NCBI RefSeq assembly: GCF_034702125.1 | Contig: NC_085862.1 | Location: forward strand, 8,923,863-8,987,862 | Direction of reading: 5' to 3' | Length of the DNA stretch: 64,000 nt | From: Engraulis encrasicolus | Taxonomy: Eukaryota; Chordata; Actinopteri; Clupeiformes; Engraulidae | Shown: positions 1-21,398 of the stretch, piece by piece | Layout: each line of letters begins with the position of its first letter | How positions within the stretch are numbered: the stretch's first letter is position 1 | Translations under genes and position numbers: made by a program | The notes under the pieces: generated by a model | What the model was told of the DNA's origin: nothing | What the model saw: the letters and a program-made list of their open reading frames with translations, nothing else | Databases searched by the model: none

Positions 1-327
1 TAGCAACTTGAGTAGTTGCCAATGGGAAATTACATTGAAAACAACAAAGCGGCTTATATAGTTAGCCACTATGGTTTCAAGAAATGCATTCCAGAGTTGT
101 ATAAAGTAGATGTAAACTAATTCTTACAGATGTAATGACAACACTGGTGGCATCATGTTACATGGTTTTAAATGTGTAATATCATACTACTAGTGTTGTA
201 ATTATATCTATCTGAGTGCTTCAAGTTCTACTGTATACAACTCTGGGGTGTGTTTCTTGAAAGTGTAGTTGTTAGCCCCAGGGGTGCATTTCTCGAAACC
301 ATAGTTGCTAAGCTAACCACATTAGCT

Positions 328-808
328 CATAGAGGTAGAAAATAACACTAGAGGTGACCCCGCCCCCCTTCTGACGGCAATCTGTGGCGGCCATTATCTG
401 TAGGTAGGTCTGATAAATGGAAATGAATGGACAAGGAGGCTCACCTCTGTCAAAAAATGGCTTAATAATGTGAAAATGTCTATCAACATACTCTTCAAGG
501 ACAATAGTTGAAGTGTGTTGCTAAATATGTGCAGAATTAATATAATTCGATTTTTAGATGTATTTTATCGACTCATGACTTAAGTAGATATTTATACTGA
601 CATTTCAAATCTGGTCTTTGATTAATGGGTTACTTCATATTCACACAGTTTTAGTCCATTTTTTTAACAGAGGTGGGCGTGTTCTCCATTGACTTGAATT
701 GACTGAAGGTGCCTACACTACCTACAGACAATGGGAGGCGCCATGTGCCACTTCCCAGTGCTGTTGTGAATTGCCATGTCCACTCTAGTGTTATTTTCTA
801 CCTCTATG
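328..808. mobile_element. hAT-type MITE with 8-bp target duplication
   Basis: The ends are inverted copies (CATAGAGGTAGAAAATAACA and its complement), and the inverted similarity continues inward. It is flanked by CATTAGCT at 320-327 and again at 809-816. An 8-bp duplication is typical of the hAT superfamily. No transposase coding is seen, so it is non-autonomous. Confidence 0.8.
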
Positions 809-900
809 CATTAGCTACTTTCCCACTGACAACTACCCAAGTTGCTAACTGGCTGGCTGGCTAACAACAACTACGGTTTCGAGAAATACATCCCTGGGAG

Positions 901-1083
901 GGGGACTCACTAATTCGACGCCCTTTCTGTACTTACGTCTTACGTCATACAACCCTAACCCTAACCTTACCCTTAACCCTAAACCTAAACCTAACCTTAA
1001 CTTTTAATCGCTCGTTTGAAATGTTTGATTACCATGTGATGTACCACGTAAGTACCGAAAGGGCGTCAAACTAGTGGGTCCCC
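901..1083. mobile_element. Short hAT-like MITE containing telomere-like CCCTAA repeats
   Basis: The termini GGGGACTCACTA and TAGTGGGTCCCC are inverted, and the similarity extends into GACGCCCTTTC and GTACTTACGT. It is flanked by CCTGGGAG on both sides (893-900 and 1084-1091). The centre holds degenerate CCCTAA/CCTAAA repeats at about 952-1006. Confidence 0.7.
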
Positions 1084-1091
1084 CCTGGGAG

Positions 1092-1349
1092 GAGAAATAG
1101 GAGGAGAACATGAGGAATATGAGGAGGAGCAGGAGGAGCTGAAGGAGGAGCAGGAGTAGGAGGAGATGTCCGGTGGTGGTGGCTTGTAGCTTTACCCAAC
1201 TGGCTGGCTAACAACAACTACGGTTTCGAGAAACACACCCCTGAGGAGGAGTAGTAGGAGGAGGAGAACATGAGCAGGAGCTGAAGGAGGAGGAGCAGGA
1301 GGAGTAGGAGTAGGAGGAGATGTCCGGTAGTGGTGGCTTGTAGCTTTAC
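1092..1349. repeat. Tandem duplication of the tmem259 exon-4 donor-side intron
   Basis: The AGGAGG-rich block ending ATGTCCGG..GGTGGCTTGTAGCTTTACC occurs at about 1092-1189 and again at about 1248-1350. Read on the minus strand, both copies start with GTAAAGCTACAAG, so the true exon-4 donor sequence exists twice. Between the copies is TGGCTAACAACAACTACGG, which also occurs near 858-880. Confidence 0.75.
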
Positions 1350-12136
<10,787 letters not shown>

Positions 12137-12490
12137 ATGGGCAGTCATGGGTGAGCGGTTAGGGCGTCAGACTTGCATCCCAGAGGTTGCCGGTTCGACT
12201 CCCAACCCGCCAGGTTGGTGGGAGGAGTAATCAACCAGTGCTCTCCCCCATCCTCCTCCATGACTGAGGTACCCTGAGCATGGTACCGTCCCACCGCACT
12301 GCTCCCCATGGGGCGCCACTGAGGGCTGCCCCCTTGCACGGGTGAGGCATAAAATGCAATTTCGTTGTGTGCAGTGTTCACTTGTGTGCTGTGGAGTGCT
12401 GTGTCACAATGACAATGGGAGTTGGAGTTTCCCAAGGGGCTTTCACTATGTTGTATGTCCTCTTATTAAAAAAAAAAAAAAAAAAAAAAC
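12137..12490 (+). mobile_element. tRNA-derived SINE with poly(A) tail
   Basis: The head GGGTGAGCGGTTAGGGCGTC and the B-box-like GGTTCGACTCCCAACCC are tRNA-like. A body of about 250 bases ends at a run of about 20 A at 12469-12489. A decayed relative of the body lies at about 18410-18690. Confidence 0.8.
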
Positions 12491-12684
12491 AACAAAGAAC
12501 ACTCCCAATTGATGTCTAGTCCATCATCCACTGTGGAGCGTGACTCAGGTGTGCCTCAACTCTGCAGAAGACAATATCCTGTCCAAAATGAAAGGAGGAG
12601 AAAATTAGCATGCCCTCATCCATAGGCCTATGGTTTCCAGAGATAACTATTTGCCACATCAGAACTGTGAAGTCAGTTCTTTAA

Positions 12685-12689
<5 letters not shown>

Positions 12690-12745
<56 letters not shown>

Positions 12746-12746
12746 G
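12690..12746. repeat. (AAT)n microsatellite
   Basis: About 19 AAT units with one AAC interruption. Confidence 0.95.
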
Positions 12747-12765
12747 TAACACATTTAAAAAAAAT

Positions 12766-12906
12766 AGGACTTTATTATTTTTCAGACAGGACAGCGGGAG
12801 ATGACAGGAAACGAAATAGGAGAGAGAGACGGGGAAGGATTGGGAAAAATGAGCCAGGCTGGGAATCGAACCTGGGTCGCCTAGTAGTCCAGTGTCCAGC
12901 CGTTAC
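12766..12906 (-). mobile_element. SINE relic
   Basis: The minus strand carries CGACCCAGGTTCGATTCCCA, a B-box-like tRNA motif, and a TTCCTGTCATCTCCCGCTGT body. A second copy lies at 24085-24262. Confidence 0.6.
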
Positions 12907-12961
12907 AATCAATTCTGAGAGAGTCTCTTCAGCTGAGGGGCTGAATGCCATGAAGCTTTAC

Positions 12962-14626
12962 GGGTCATTCCACGCCAAATCAACAAGAGCCCGCACACTT
13001 AGGTCTCAAAAAAATCTGAAAATATTACCATGTGTACCCATGGTACTTAAGAGAAACACTGTAAATTTATTTGAATGTAAGATGTATACTCTCCGTGTTA
13101 CAGCCAATTTTACTGGGGGAGGGGGGTGCCCATTTTGTTCACACTCTTTTTTTTGTCAAAGTTCACAAGCCCGTAGCTCAATAACTAAACCATGTAGGAA
13201 GCTCAAATTTGGCATGCTGGTACATAGATAGGAATGGTTTGTTGCAAAACTGTCAGTTTTGGTCTGTATGATCCTGCATCGTCATGGCATTCCCTCAAAG
13301 ATGATACAAATTGTAATGGAGTTTTTAGCAGTGCTCTGTTTAGGCCTTCAGAAGACATATTTGTGCCAAACATAGCCTCTTGATTTTTTCCCCTTGTAGA
13401 GACAAGTAGAAACACTCCCATAAAAATCTATAAATAGAAAGGAAACCCCATCAGTGTTTGACCAGAAGACCTCACAAGTCTGACAAATCATTTTGGGTGT
13501 CATTTTCAGAGCACCAGAACACCTTGTGGGATTGTCCACAGATTTTTATTTTATATTTTTCTTCATTCTCCATGAAGTCTTCTTTTTAAAAATACCAATG
13601 AGACTTGTCTTATGTGATGTTTTCTTTTCTAATTTCCACCCTGAACATTGGCAAAATGCAAAAAGAGAGCAACATGATTTCGATAACATTTAATGTAAAG
13701 ACTAAATTATCAAATGCAAATTTTGACCAGATATGATCACCCGAGAGTCCCTGTGCAGGGGTGCAGGTATCCCTTTCAATTTCAATGATTTCAGGAGCGT
13801 TCAATGTGGGAGCAGGATCGCACACCAAAAGAGACAGTAGGTCAGGCACAAGGAGTCATGTTGTTACTTTTTTTGACCAGCAGATGGCAGCGGAAGAAAC
13901 GCATGGAAAACATATTGCCCTCAGTGTGCATGTTGCCCATGTTCAGGTTGGAAATTACAAAAGAAAACATCACATAAGACAAGTCTCATTTGCATTTTTA
14001 AAAAGAAGAATTCCTGGAGAATGAAGAAAAAAATAAAATAAAAATCTGTGGACAATCCCACAAGGGGTTCTGGAGCTCTGAAAATGACACCCAAAATGAT
14101 TTGTCAAACTTGTGAGGTCTTCTGTTCAAACACTGATGGGGTTTCCTTTCTATTTATAGCTTTTTTTGAGAATGTTCCTACTTGTCTCTACAAGGGGAAA
14201 AAAATCAAGAGGCTATGTTTGGCACAAATATGTCTTCTGAAGGCCTAAACAGAGCACAGCTAAAAACTCCATTACAATTTGTATCATCTTTGAGGGAATG
14301 CCATGACGATGCAGGATCATACAGACCAAAACTGACAGTTTTGCAACAAACTATTCCTATCTATGTACCAGCATGCCAAATGTGAGCTTCCTACATGGTT
14401 TAGTTATTGAGCTACGGGCTTGTGGACTTTGACAAAAAAAAGAGTGTGAACAAAATGGGCACCCCCCTCCCCCAGTAAAATTGGCTGTAACACGGAGAGT
14501 ACACATCTTACATTCAAATAAATTTACAGTGTTTCTCTTAAGTACCATGGGTACACTTGGTAATATTTTCAGAATTTTTTGAGACCTAAGTGCGCGGGCT
14601 CTTGTTGATTTGGCGTGGAATGACCC
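12962..14626. mobile_element. Large foldback element, TTAC target duplication
   Basis: Two inverted arms of about 700 bases (12962 to about 13665, and about 13935 to 14626) enclose a spacer of about 270 bases. The ends are GGGTCATTCCACGCCAAATC and its complement. TTAC occurs directly on both sides (12958-12961 and 14627-14630). Both arms encode matching short ORFs (MDNPTR..SGALKMTPKMIC) that are the same sequence read in opposite directions. No transposase motif was recognised. The arms differ at only a few percent of positions by eye. Confidence 0.85.
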
Positions 14627-14699
14627 TTACAGCAAGTCTAGTTGCATAAGACATCATTGGTTTGGCCTGACCTCGATATACCCAAACAATCTCTGTATG

Positions 14700-14895
14700 A
14701 GGTGAGTGAAAAGAAAAAGTGATCTGATTGATTTAAACACCAAGGACAACATACTTTTATTTTGAAAAAAGTAGTAAGACTGGAAACAAGTCTTTGGACC
14801 TATTCAGGGGTTTGATTGTGTTGTTGTTGTTGTTGTTGTTGTTGTTGTACAGCCAGCCAACCTCAATTTTGATAATAAAATAACTAAAAGTTCCC
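14700..14895. repeat. Dispersed repeat, copy 1 (pair with 33820-34015)
   Basis: AAACACCAAGGACAACATAC, TTTTATTTTGAAAAAAG and a GTT-rich run before TACAGCCAGCCA are shared in order with 33820-34015. A (GTT)n tract sits at about 14819-14847. The element type is unknown. Confidence 0.6.
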
Positions 14896-14899
14896 CAAA

Positions 14900-15945
14900 A
14901 GTTCACCTCAATACAATTGCATTCATATGCTAAAAATCTCTGATTTCAAACAAACTATGACATCCACACAGTTTGTTTCATAATATCCCTTAGGCCTACT
15001 GTGAGAGTGGTGGTGGTACACACATTTGTTTGAAGATGTAGGCCTATACATTAATGAGAGTAACTGACAGTCATATAAAATTAGAACTGAACTGAGGAAG
15101 GAGGAGTTTCCAAGATCCAATCTCACATGATTGATGAGGGAATGAAACACCTCAGATCCATGTGCTTGTAGGCCTACTGCGTAGCCCTTTAATGCGCGCC
15201 GTACCTCCTGTGGCACGCTGTAATAGGCATTGAAAGTTAACTACTATAGTACTACACTACTATGACAGTGCACAGGGCCTTTAGTAATACATTACGACTT
15301 GGTCATTGCCATGCTGGTAACAGCTAATTTATAAAGCCGTGTCTTAAGGGCATTTATAGGCTACTGGATATCCGTGAATTATTTGACTGGCCACCCAGGA
15401 CCATTCAACACTCAAACGCTCCCCTTGGACCAGCTACTATCTGGGACGATTGGTCCCAGAAAATTAGAGAGGCTTCGAAAGGGCTCTCCTAGTGATTGAC
15501 TGTTCGGCTATTATTACAGAAATCAGGGTGGTCTTTGAAGATTCAACAACAGCGACCTCTGCTGGTGAAAATTGAAGACTGCAACTAATTGGACCCAGCC
15601 AGAGACAGCACTGTTGCAAATTAGGCCCTAACTCACCCTTCTGTGTAACTAAGTGGTGGTAGGCCTACACAATTTCAAACTTTGTTTTATTCAGATTAAA
15701 AGGTGACTATGCCAGCCTCGTTATGGGTGAGACAACCCAGGTGTTATGTACACAACAATTTCCCCCGACAGGTTCTGGATGATGAATGAGGACACAGCTG
15801 TTAACACAGCCTACAATTCTTTTTATTTTCTTCTTTTAGAACTCTGCTGAAAAATGTGCAGATCACTCACAGTTCACTTGAGGTTTGTATCAGGCAGCGA
15901 GATTGAACCCAGCCTGCATTCATACAAGGTTCTTACTATGCAACC
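14900..15945. other. No feature recognised
   Basis: Unique-looking AT-rich sequence without a convincing exon or repeat boundary. Short ORFs on both strands lack family resemblance and have no suitable splice partners. Confidence 0.4.
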
Positions 15946-15954
15946 AGGACTGAG

Positions 15955-16215
15955 GTGTCAAAAGTAAAAGTAAAAGTGAAAAAAGAAACTGTTTCCTTCG
16001 AACACAAGTAACCAGTAGACTTGTGTATACTTGTTTTACGATTAGCTAACTCTGCACTGGCTGGATTAAGTGTCTGGTGGGTCCTTGTTAGGTTTTCAGT
16101 GTTTTTCAGTAATAACACAGTCTATCTCTCTCATTAAGTACAATGGACTAAACGGTGTAACAGCTATGTAATGTCATGTGCTAGTGTTGTAATTACACCA
16201 CAAAAGTACTTTGAC
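15955..16215. mobile_element. MITE with (GTAAAA)n-type ends, copy 1
   Basis: It begins AAAAGTAAAAGTAAAAGT and ends in the inverted AAAGTACTTTGACTTTTGA. The interior GTGGGTCCTTGTTAG and GTGTAACAGCTATGTAAT are shared with the copy at about 16870-17170. Confidence 0.6.
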
Positions 16216-16869
16216 TTTTGACACCTCTGATGAAGGATAAGAACAATGAGTAATATGCTAATATTTTGGACAGAAGATGATGAGCCACTCCACTCTGTGT
16301 GAACATAACACACCGAAAACCAAAAACACAAATAAGGGCGATTCAAACAACGTGTAATAAACATAAACATGAATGAAACATCACGGCACACAAAAACAAA
16401 TGGCTCACAGTGTAAAGGTAGCCCACACAAACAAAATTGGTCACTCGCATGAGGGATTACTGCTACTCAGAGATTTCGACTTCGCCGCGATGGGGCACCT
16501 AAGTCACGCCCTCTACTTCCTGGTTCATGGGGCATGGGGAGTCAAAAAATAATTACTGGACTTGACATGAGTGGTTTTTCGACACCAATCCAAACCTTGG
16601 ACCTCCATCTATGCACCACAAATCCACCACGACTCGCCTCGTTCAATTCCATTCAATTTTTTGCAACTTATTGCCCCATGAACCAGGAAGAAGAGGGTGT
16701 GACTTAGGTGTCCCATAGGTTCACATGATAATGCAGTCTCAACCGACCGGACTGCAGTGACTCACGACTTAACCCGAAGTAGTGGGTGACTGGAGCCGTC
16801 CATGTTGTGTTCACCATCTGAGGCCACCCTCCAGGACTGGACTGGGGGAGAATTAGGGCCTGGCAGTGA

Positions 16870-17170
16870 TGAACAAAGTAAAAGTAAAAGTAAAAGTAAA
16901 AAAGAAGAAACACAGTTGCTTTCCAACACAGGTCAGGTCACTTATCTGAGTAAAAAGTAGACCAATGTACTTGTATTACGGTAAGCTGATTCTGCACAGG
17001 TTGGGTTGAGTTTGTGGTGGGTCCTTGTTAGATTTTTATTGATTTTCAGTAATAACAAAGTCTATCTCAATAGGTAGGTACAATGGCGTAAACGGTGTAA
17101 CAGCTATGTAATATCATGTGTTACTGCTGTAATTACACCACGAAAGTACTTTTACTTTTACTTAGTTCAC
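16870..17170. mobile_element. MITE with (GTAAAA)n-type ends, copy 2
   Basis: Same order of motifs as the copy at 15955-16215, with inverted ends AAAAGTAAAAGTAAAAGT and AGTACTTTTACTTTTACTT. Only about 650 bases separate the copies, which lie in the same orientation. Confidence 0.65.
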
Positions 17171-17340
17171 CACTGGGGCCTGGGCACTTTTGGCTTAAAG
17201 GGGGCCCCTCATAATTAGTGGAATTAATTCGGAATTAAAAACGTCATGTAAACGTGGGCTATGTCAATAAATGTACAGACAAAAACAGCCCAATGCCCTT
17301 TTATCTACTGCCAGTCATCTTAGATAAGAGGCCAGCCTAA

Positions 17341-17587
17341 GGGCCTCCGCACATCGGCTCTGACAAAGTGCGATTCCATTGTTTTCAATAGAACCCCGCA
17401 CACTGGCGTCGATGTCCGGCGGACATTCGCGGATGTCGGCCAGCGATTAGAGACGAGTTCTATTTTGTCGGAGCTGCCCATTGACTATCAATGCTATCAT
17501 GTTCGTCTGAAATAGGGTTTGGGGGTCGGAATTCTGTCGGAAGCGACAGTGCTCCGCAGTCCTGTCAGAGCCAATGTGCGGAGGCCC
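17341..17587. mobile_element. Harbinger-type MITE, TAA target duplication
   Basis: The ends GGGCCTCCGCACATCGGCTC and GAGCCAATGTGCGGAGGCCC are near-perfect inverted repeats flanked by TAA (17338-17340, 17588-17590). This is the usual signature of PIF/Harbinger derivatives. Confidence 0.85.
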
Positions 17588-17883
17588 TAACAGTCAAGGG
17601 AAATTACAGGAGTACAGACCTAATGTTGATGTAGTGTGGCTGTAAAATATACGCTGTGTATAATTAAAAGGGAGTGGAATATAATCCTTACATGATGATA
17701 CTTAAGGGCATTTTTTGTCTTGTGTACCTGCTGGAGCTTTTTGTCGTACCCTGCCCAGAAATATTACAATGAGGAGTGATTACACTGAATTCGTGTTGGT
17801 ACCAAGCAATACAAAAAGCCAACCGAATGGTCCCTATTAGGCCTATGTCAGCAGTAGCCTGCACAGCATATATCTGACATAAA

Positions 17884-18034
17884 GGCTACGTTTACATGAG
17901 ACATTTAATTCATAATTAATTCACTTTAATTCTGAATAAAGCTTAATTCCGCTTTAAACACGTCATGTAAACACTTGGAACTAATTAATTCAGAATTAAT
18001 AATTTGGAATTCAAGACATCATGTAAACGTAGCC
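17884..18034. mobile_element. Short AT-rich MITE
   Basis: The ends GGCTACGTTTACATGA and TCATGTAAACGTAGCC are perfect inverted repeats around an interior rich in AATTAAT. A fragment of the same family is seen at about 17215-17265. Confidence 0.75.
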
Positions 18035-18409
18035 AATGTGTGATATTTTGTTTGACAAAACACTTTTGTGTGAAAAAGACTTATGCATATTTGAACATGA
18101 GTGCCTATGCACTTGTCTGTATTTGATTCTGTTTCATTAACATTCACTGACCATTTGGAATGGAAATGTACACTGTAAGAAAATTTCCCTGCAAAATAAC
18201 GGCAGTTACTGGCAATTATATTTACCTGTAATTCTACTGTTATTTCACACCAAAAATCAAATACAGCTCATTGCTGTTTAATGTATCACAGTATATAAAA
18301 TTTTTTCAGCAGCAATTGAACTGTTAAATAACAGTACTCTACAGAAAAATAACAGTACATTTCAGTTAAAAAGTTGAATTGTACTGTGTGATGACAGGCA
18401 AATACTGGG

Positions 18410-18690
18410 TCATAGTTGTATTCATGAATATGGCCATGGCAACTTCCCACCCCACCCATCATTCTCCATAACTGTGGTACCCTGGCCATGTTACCACCCC
18501 ACCCTCCCATCGTTCACCATGACTGGAGTGCCTTGAGCATGATACTATGCCGCAATGCTGTATTGAGAAAATGGTTTGCGGTGGTCCTTTGAAAGATGTG
18601 GGCATGAACAAAATGTCAGAGTACGCAGTGCTATGTTACAATGATAGTGTGCAAGTTGGGGCTTTTTACTGTATCTCTTGATGAGCCAAT
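18410..18690 (+). mobile_element. Decayed SINE body
   Basis: CACCCATCATTCTCCATAAC, GTGCCTTGAGCATGATAC and AATGCTGTATTGAGAAAAT run parallel to the body of the SINE at 12137-12490. The tRNA-like head is not recognisable. Confidence 0.45.
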
Positions 18691-19387
18691 GATGAATATA
18701 GCATTGGTCAGTCTTTAAAAAATATTTTGCACCAAGTAGCACAGCAAACAAGCAGCACTACAAGCTAGCTCTCAAAGTAATGCCTAATTTGCAGCAGGCA
18801 CATTATATGCCACAATGCCACAAATGATGCCACATACAGCAAGCTTTCACAAAGAGGAAAGTGTGCAAGCATGTAAGCAAGCTTGTAGGCAAGCTTGTAG
18901 GCAAATAAGTGCTATGCTGTGCCATGCAGGCCAGCCAGCAGGCAGGCAAGCAACTGAAGTGTTGATAGTCCAGATTTATATACAGGTGCAAGAGTACCAT
19001 GTGACCAGAGTCATCAGGCCCTTGGCAGGTGACGCCCGTAATTGAATAATGGCATAACAGCCCTACTCAGGTGAGGCCAGGCACTGATTAGCAGTTTAGA
19101 TGGGGCTGCTTGTTGCAAGACTGTTACAAGTTCTTAAAATGTTTCAGCCATTCACACTTTCATCACTATCAAAATGCATGTGCTACTCACACTTTGCTGC
19201 ATCAAGCACTTTTTAAGTATTGCAGTTTCCTTAGGAATTGTTTCATCATGCTTGATAGTATCAGATAATCTTTAACCAGTCAGAATGACTTCAGTTCTTC
19301 AGGTGGTATTGAAGTTTGATGGTGATCACGGACAAGTGGAGGATGAATGGGTTTCAATGGTGCTGCCTAAAATAACTTGTTATTTTC

Positions 19388-19801
19388 TAGAGATGCACCG
19401 GATCCGGTTCCGGTTCCGGATCCGGATCCGTCAGGATAATAGAGTTTTTCACAGGGTCCGGGTTCGGCAGGATCTTAAGCAGTGGATCCGGTATCCGGCA
19501 TGTTACCTAAAAATCAGGGTCTGGTGCATGTCTAGCCTAGGCTTTTCAGTCTTTCACAACCCCAATCACTGCATGGAGTGAAATCCCTTTGGAAGCGGCT
19601 ATTGGAGGCAGTGTGGCAATAAGCCAATGAGTCTAAACAATAGTTTGCGCCAACGTAATAAAAAGGGCCCACGTGTGCGAGTAGACTATATGTTTCAAAC
19701 CTTTTGTAGGATCCGGTATCCGGTTCCGGATCCGGCAGGATCTTATTCAGTGGATCTGGTATCCGGCAGGATCCTAAAAATCAGGATCCGGTGCATCTCT
19801 A
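19388..19801. mobile_element. hAT-like elements rich in GGATCCGG repeats
   Basis: TAGAGATGCACCGGATCC starts the unit. One inverted end falls at about 19534 (GGTGCATGTCTA) and a second at 19801 (GGTGCATCTCTA). The interior repeats CCGGTTCCGGATCC. These are either two neighbouring copies or one copy with an inserted middle. Confidence 0.6.
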
Positions 19802-20544
19802 GTTTTTTCCACAACGGCGAATACTGCTATTGTGCAGTACTTACTGTTTTTGCTCAATATGTGACTCAAAGTAATATTTTCACAGTAGTTGTCTGTTTTT
19901 TCGAAAAGCAGTAGAATGCTGTTGCAGAATTTCCGTAAATAAACAGCTATTTGTTACAGTGTAGGCTACAGTACATTGCTATAAGACTGATTACGACCAT
20001 AGCAAAGAATGGTGATTATTACTGTAAACAGGTTTAACGGTCATCCTCAAAATGTACATTAATGAATACAAACCATGTCAACATATACAAAGCAAGAGGT
20101 TATAAAAGAGCACCTTCAAGTCATACAACAATTTCATTTAGCTCTATTGTGAACTGTTATGATATGATCATGTTTAGTGTTCAACTGCTTGAAACTCAGC
20201 CCTCCACACATGAGTATTCTCGAACGTTATGTCTCCAGGCTCTGGGCCTTTCCATCAAGGCTGGACTGGGAATCTGGCATACAGGGCATTTTCCCAGTGG
20301 GCCGACAGTCATCCGGGCCCATTGCTGCTGTTGTTGTTGGTTCATTTTTGTTTTTATTACGTTTTTGCCGTAGAGACTGGCCCACCATTTAGTAGTCCAT
20401 TGGTCCAGCTGTAATACATAAGACAATGGACTTATAAAGCAGTCAAAACATCGCAGAAAGATGGGGGCTGTGTGTGGGGCTGAACTACGCCACAAATGCC
20501 TTGGGCCGTTTTTTTTGGACCCAGTGCAGTCCTGCTTTCCGCCA

Positions 20545-21311
20545 CTAGAGGGAGTAGTGCCTGTTGTCCTCTTGTATGGCAGCAGGTGAGCAGCACAGCA
20601 TCTTCTCGCACTTCTTTCCACAGGCCAGGCTGCAGGGCCAATCGCCTCCTAGACCACCAGGTTCGCCCGGCGGAGGCTCAGCCGTGTCCCCCCCACCCGC
20701 GCTCTCGGGCAACACCTCCGGCTGTACCGTGCACACGCTCACCCCGGCACGGCACAGAGTCTCCGTCACCTCCTCCACCACTTGAATCAGCAGCACTCCC
20801 AGTCCCGACGACGACGATGACCCCGACCCGAACCCGTTTACGTTCACGTGCACATGCACGGAGGCCACCCAGCAGCGCTCGTTGAGCTGCCACACGTGGA
20901 GCTCGTGCACGCCCGCCACGCCGCGCACGGCCACCAGGCGGCGCTTGAGCTCCACGACACTGAGCTGCGGGGGGCGGCTCTGCAGCAGCAGTAGCCCAAG
21001 ACGGTGCACCTCGGGCACGGCGAACGCCAGCAGCGCCAGCACGGCCACGGTGGACAGGCCCGGGTCCAGGTAGACTACGCTGCTGCAATGGAGCGGCTCC
21101 TCCCTCTCGGGCTCTGGGTGGTGGTGGTGGCAGTTGGGGGTGCCCAGCAGCAGCGATGCCAGGGCGTTGGCCAGGGCCAGGGATGGGCAGAGCAGGTCCC
21201 GGAGGAGGAGACTCACAAGACGGCCGGTCCTCCCACGCTGAACTGTTGTGGTGGATGGCGGTGCTCTGAGGGGTGTTGACGGGTGACTGTCGTTCAGGGA
21301 AGCTGAATTAC
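20545..21311 (-). CDS. ZnT-like transporter, last exon: helices 5-6 and C-terminal domain
   Basis: The acceptor AATCTCCAG lies just before GTAATTCAGC. The exon encodes [20 protein letters not shown].. (helix 5), [17 protein letters not shown] (helix 6), [20 protein letters not shown] (ferredoxin-like cytosolic domain) and a Gly/Ser-rich insert ([12 protein letters not shown]). It ends with the Cys-rich tail and EDNRHYSL before the stop at 20545. Confidence 0.9.
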
Positions 21312-21335
21312 CTGGAGATTGATTTAATTGGCAAT

Positions 21336-21398
<63 letters not shown>

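Noticed and set aside
950..1008. True telomere or chromosome end
   Set aside because: The CCCTAA units are few and degenerate, lie inside a MITE, and unique sequence continues on both sides.
13348..14248. Conserved pair of small proteins (MDNPTR..SGALKMTPKMIC)
   Set aside because: They are the same foldback sequence read on opposite strands. Similarity comes from the inverted repeat, not from protein selection.
20496..21279. Plus-strand and alternative minus-strand ORFs rich in Ser, Arg and Pro
   Set aside because: Shadows of the ZnT-like last exon, with low-complexity composition from GC-rich codons.
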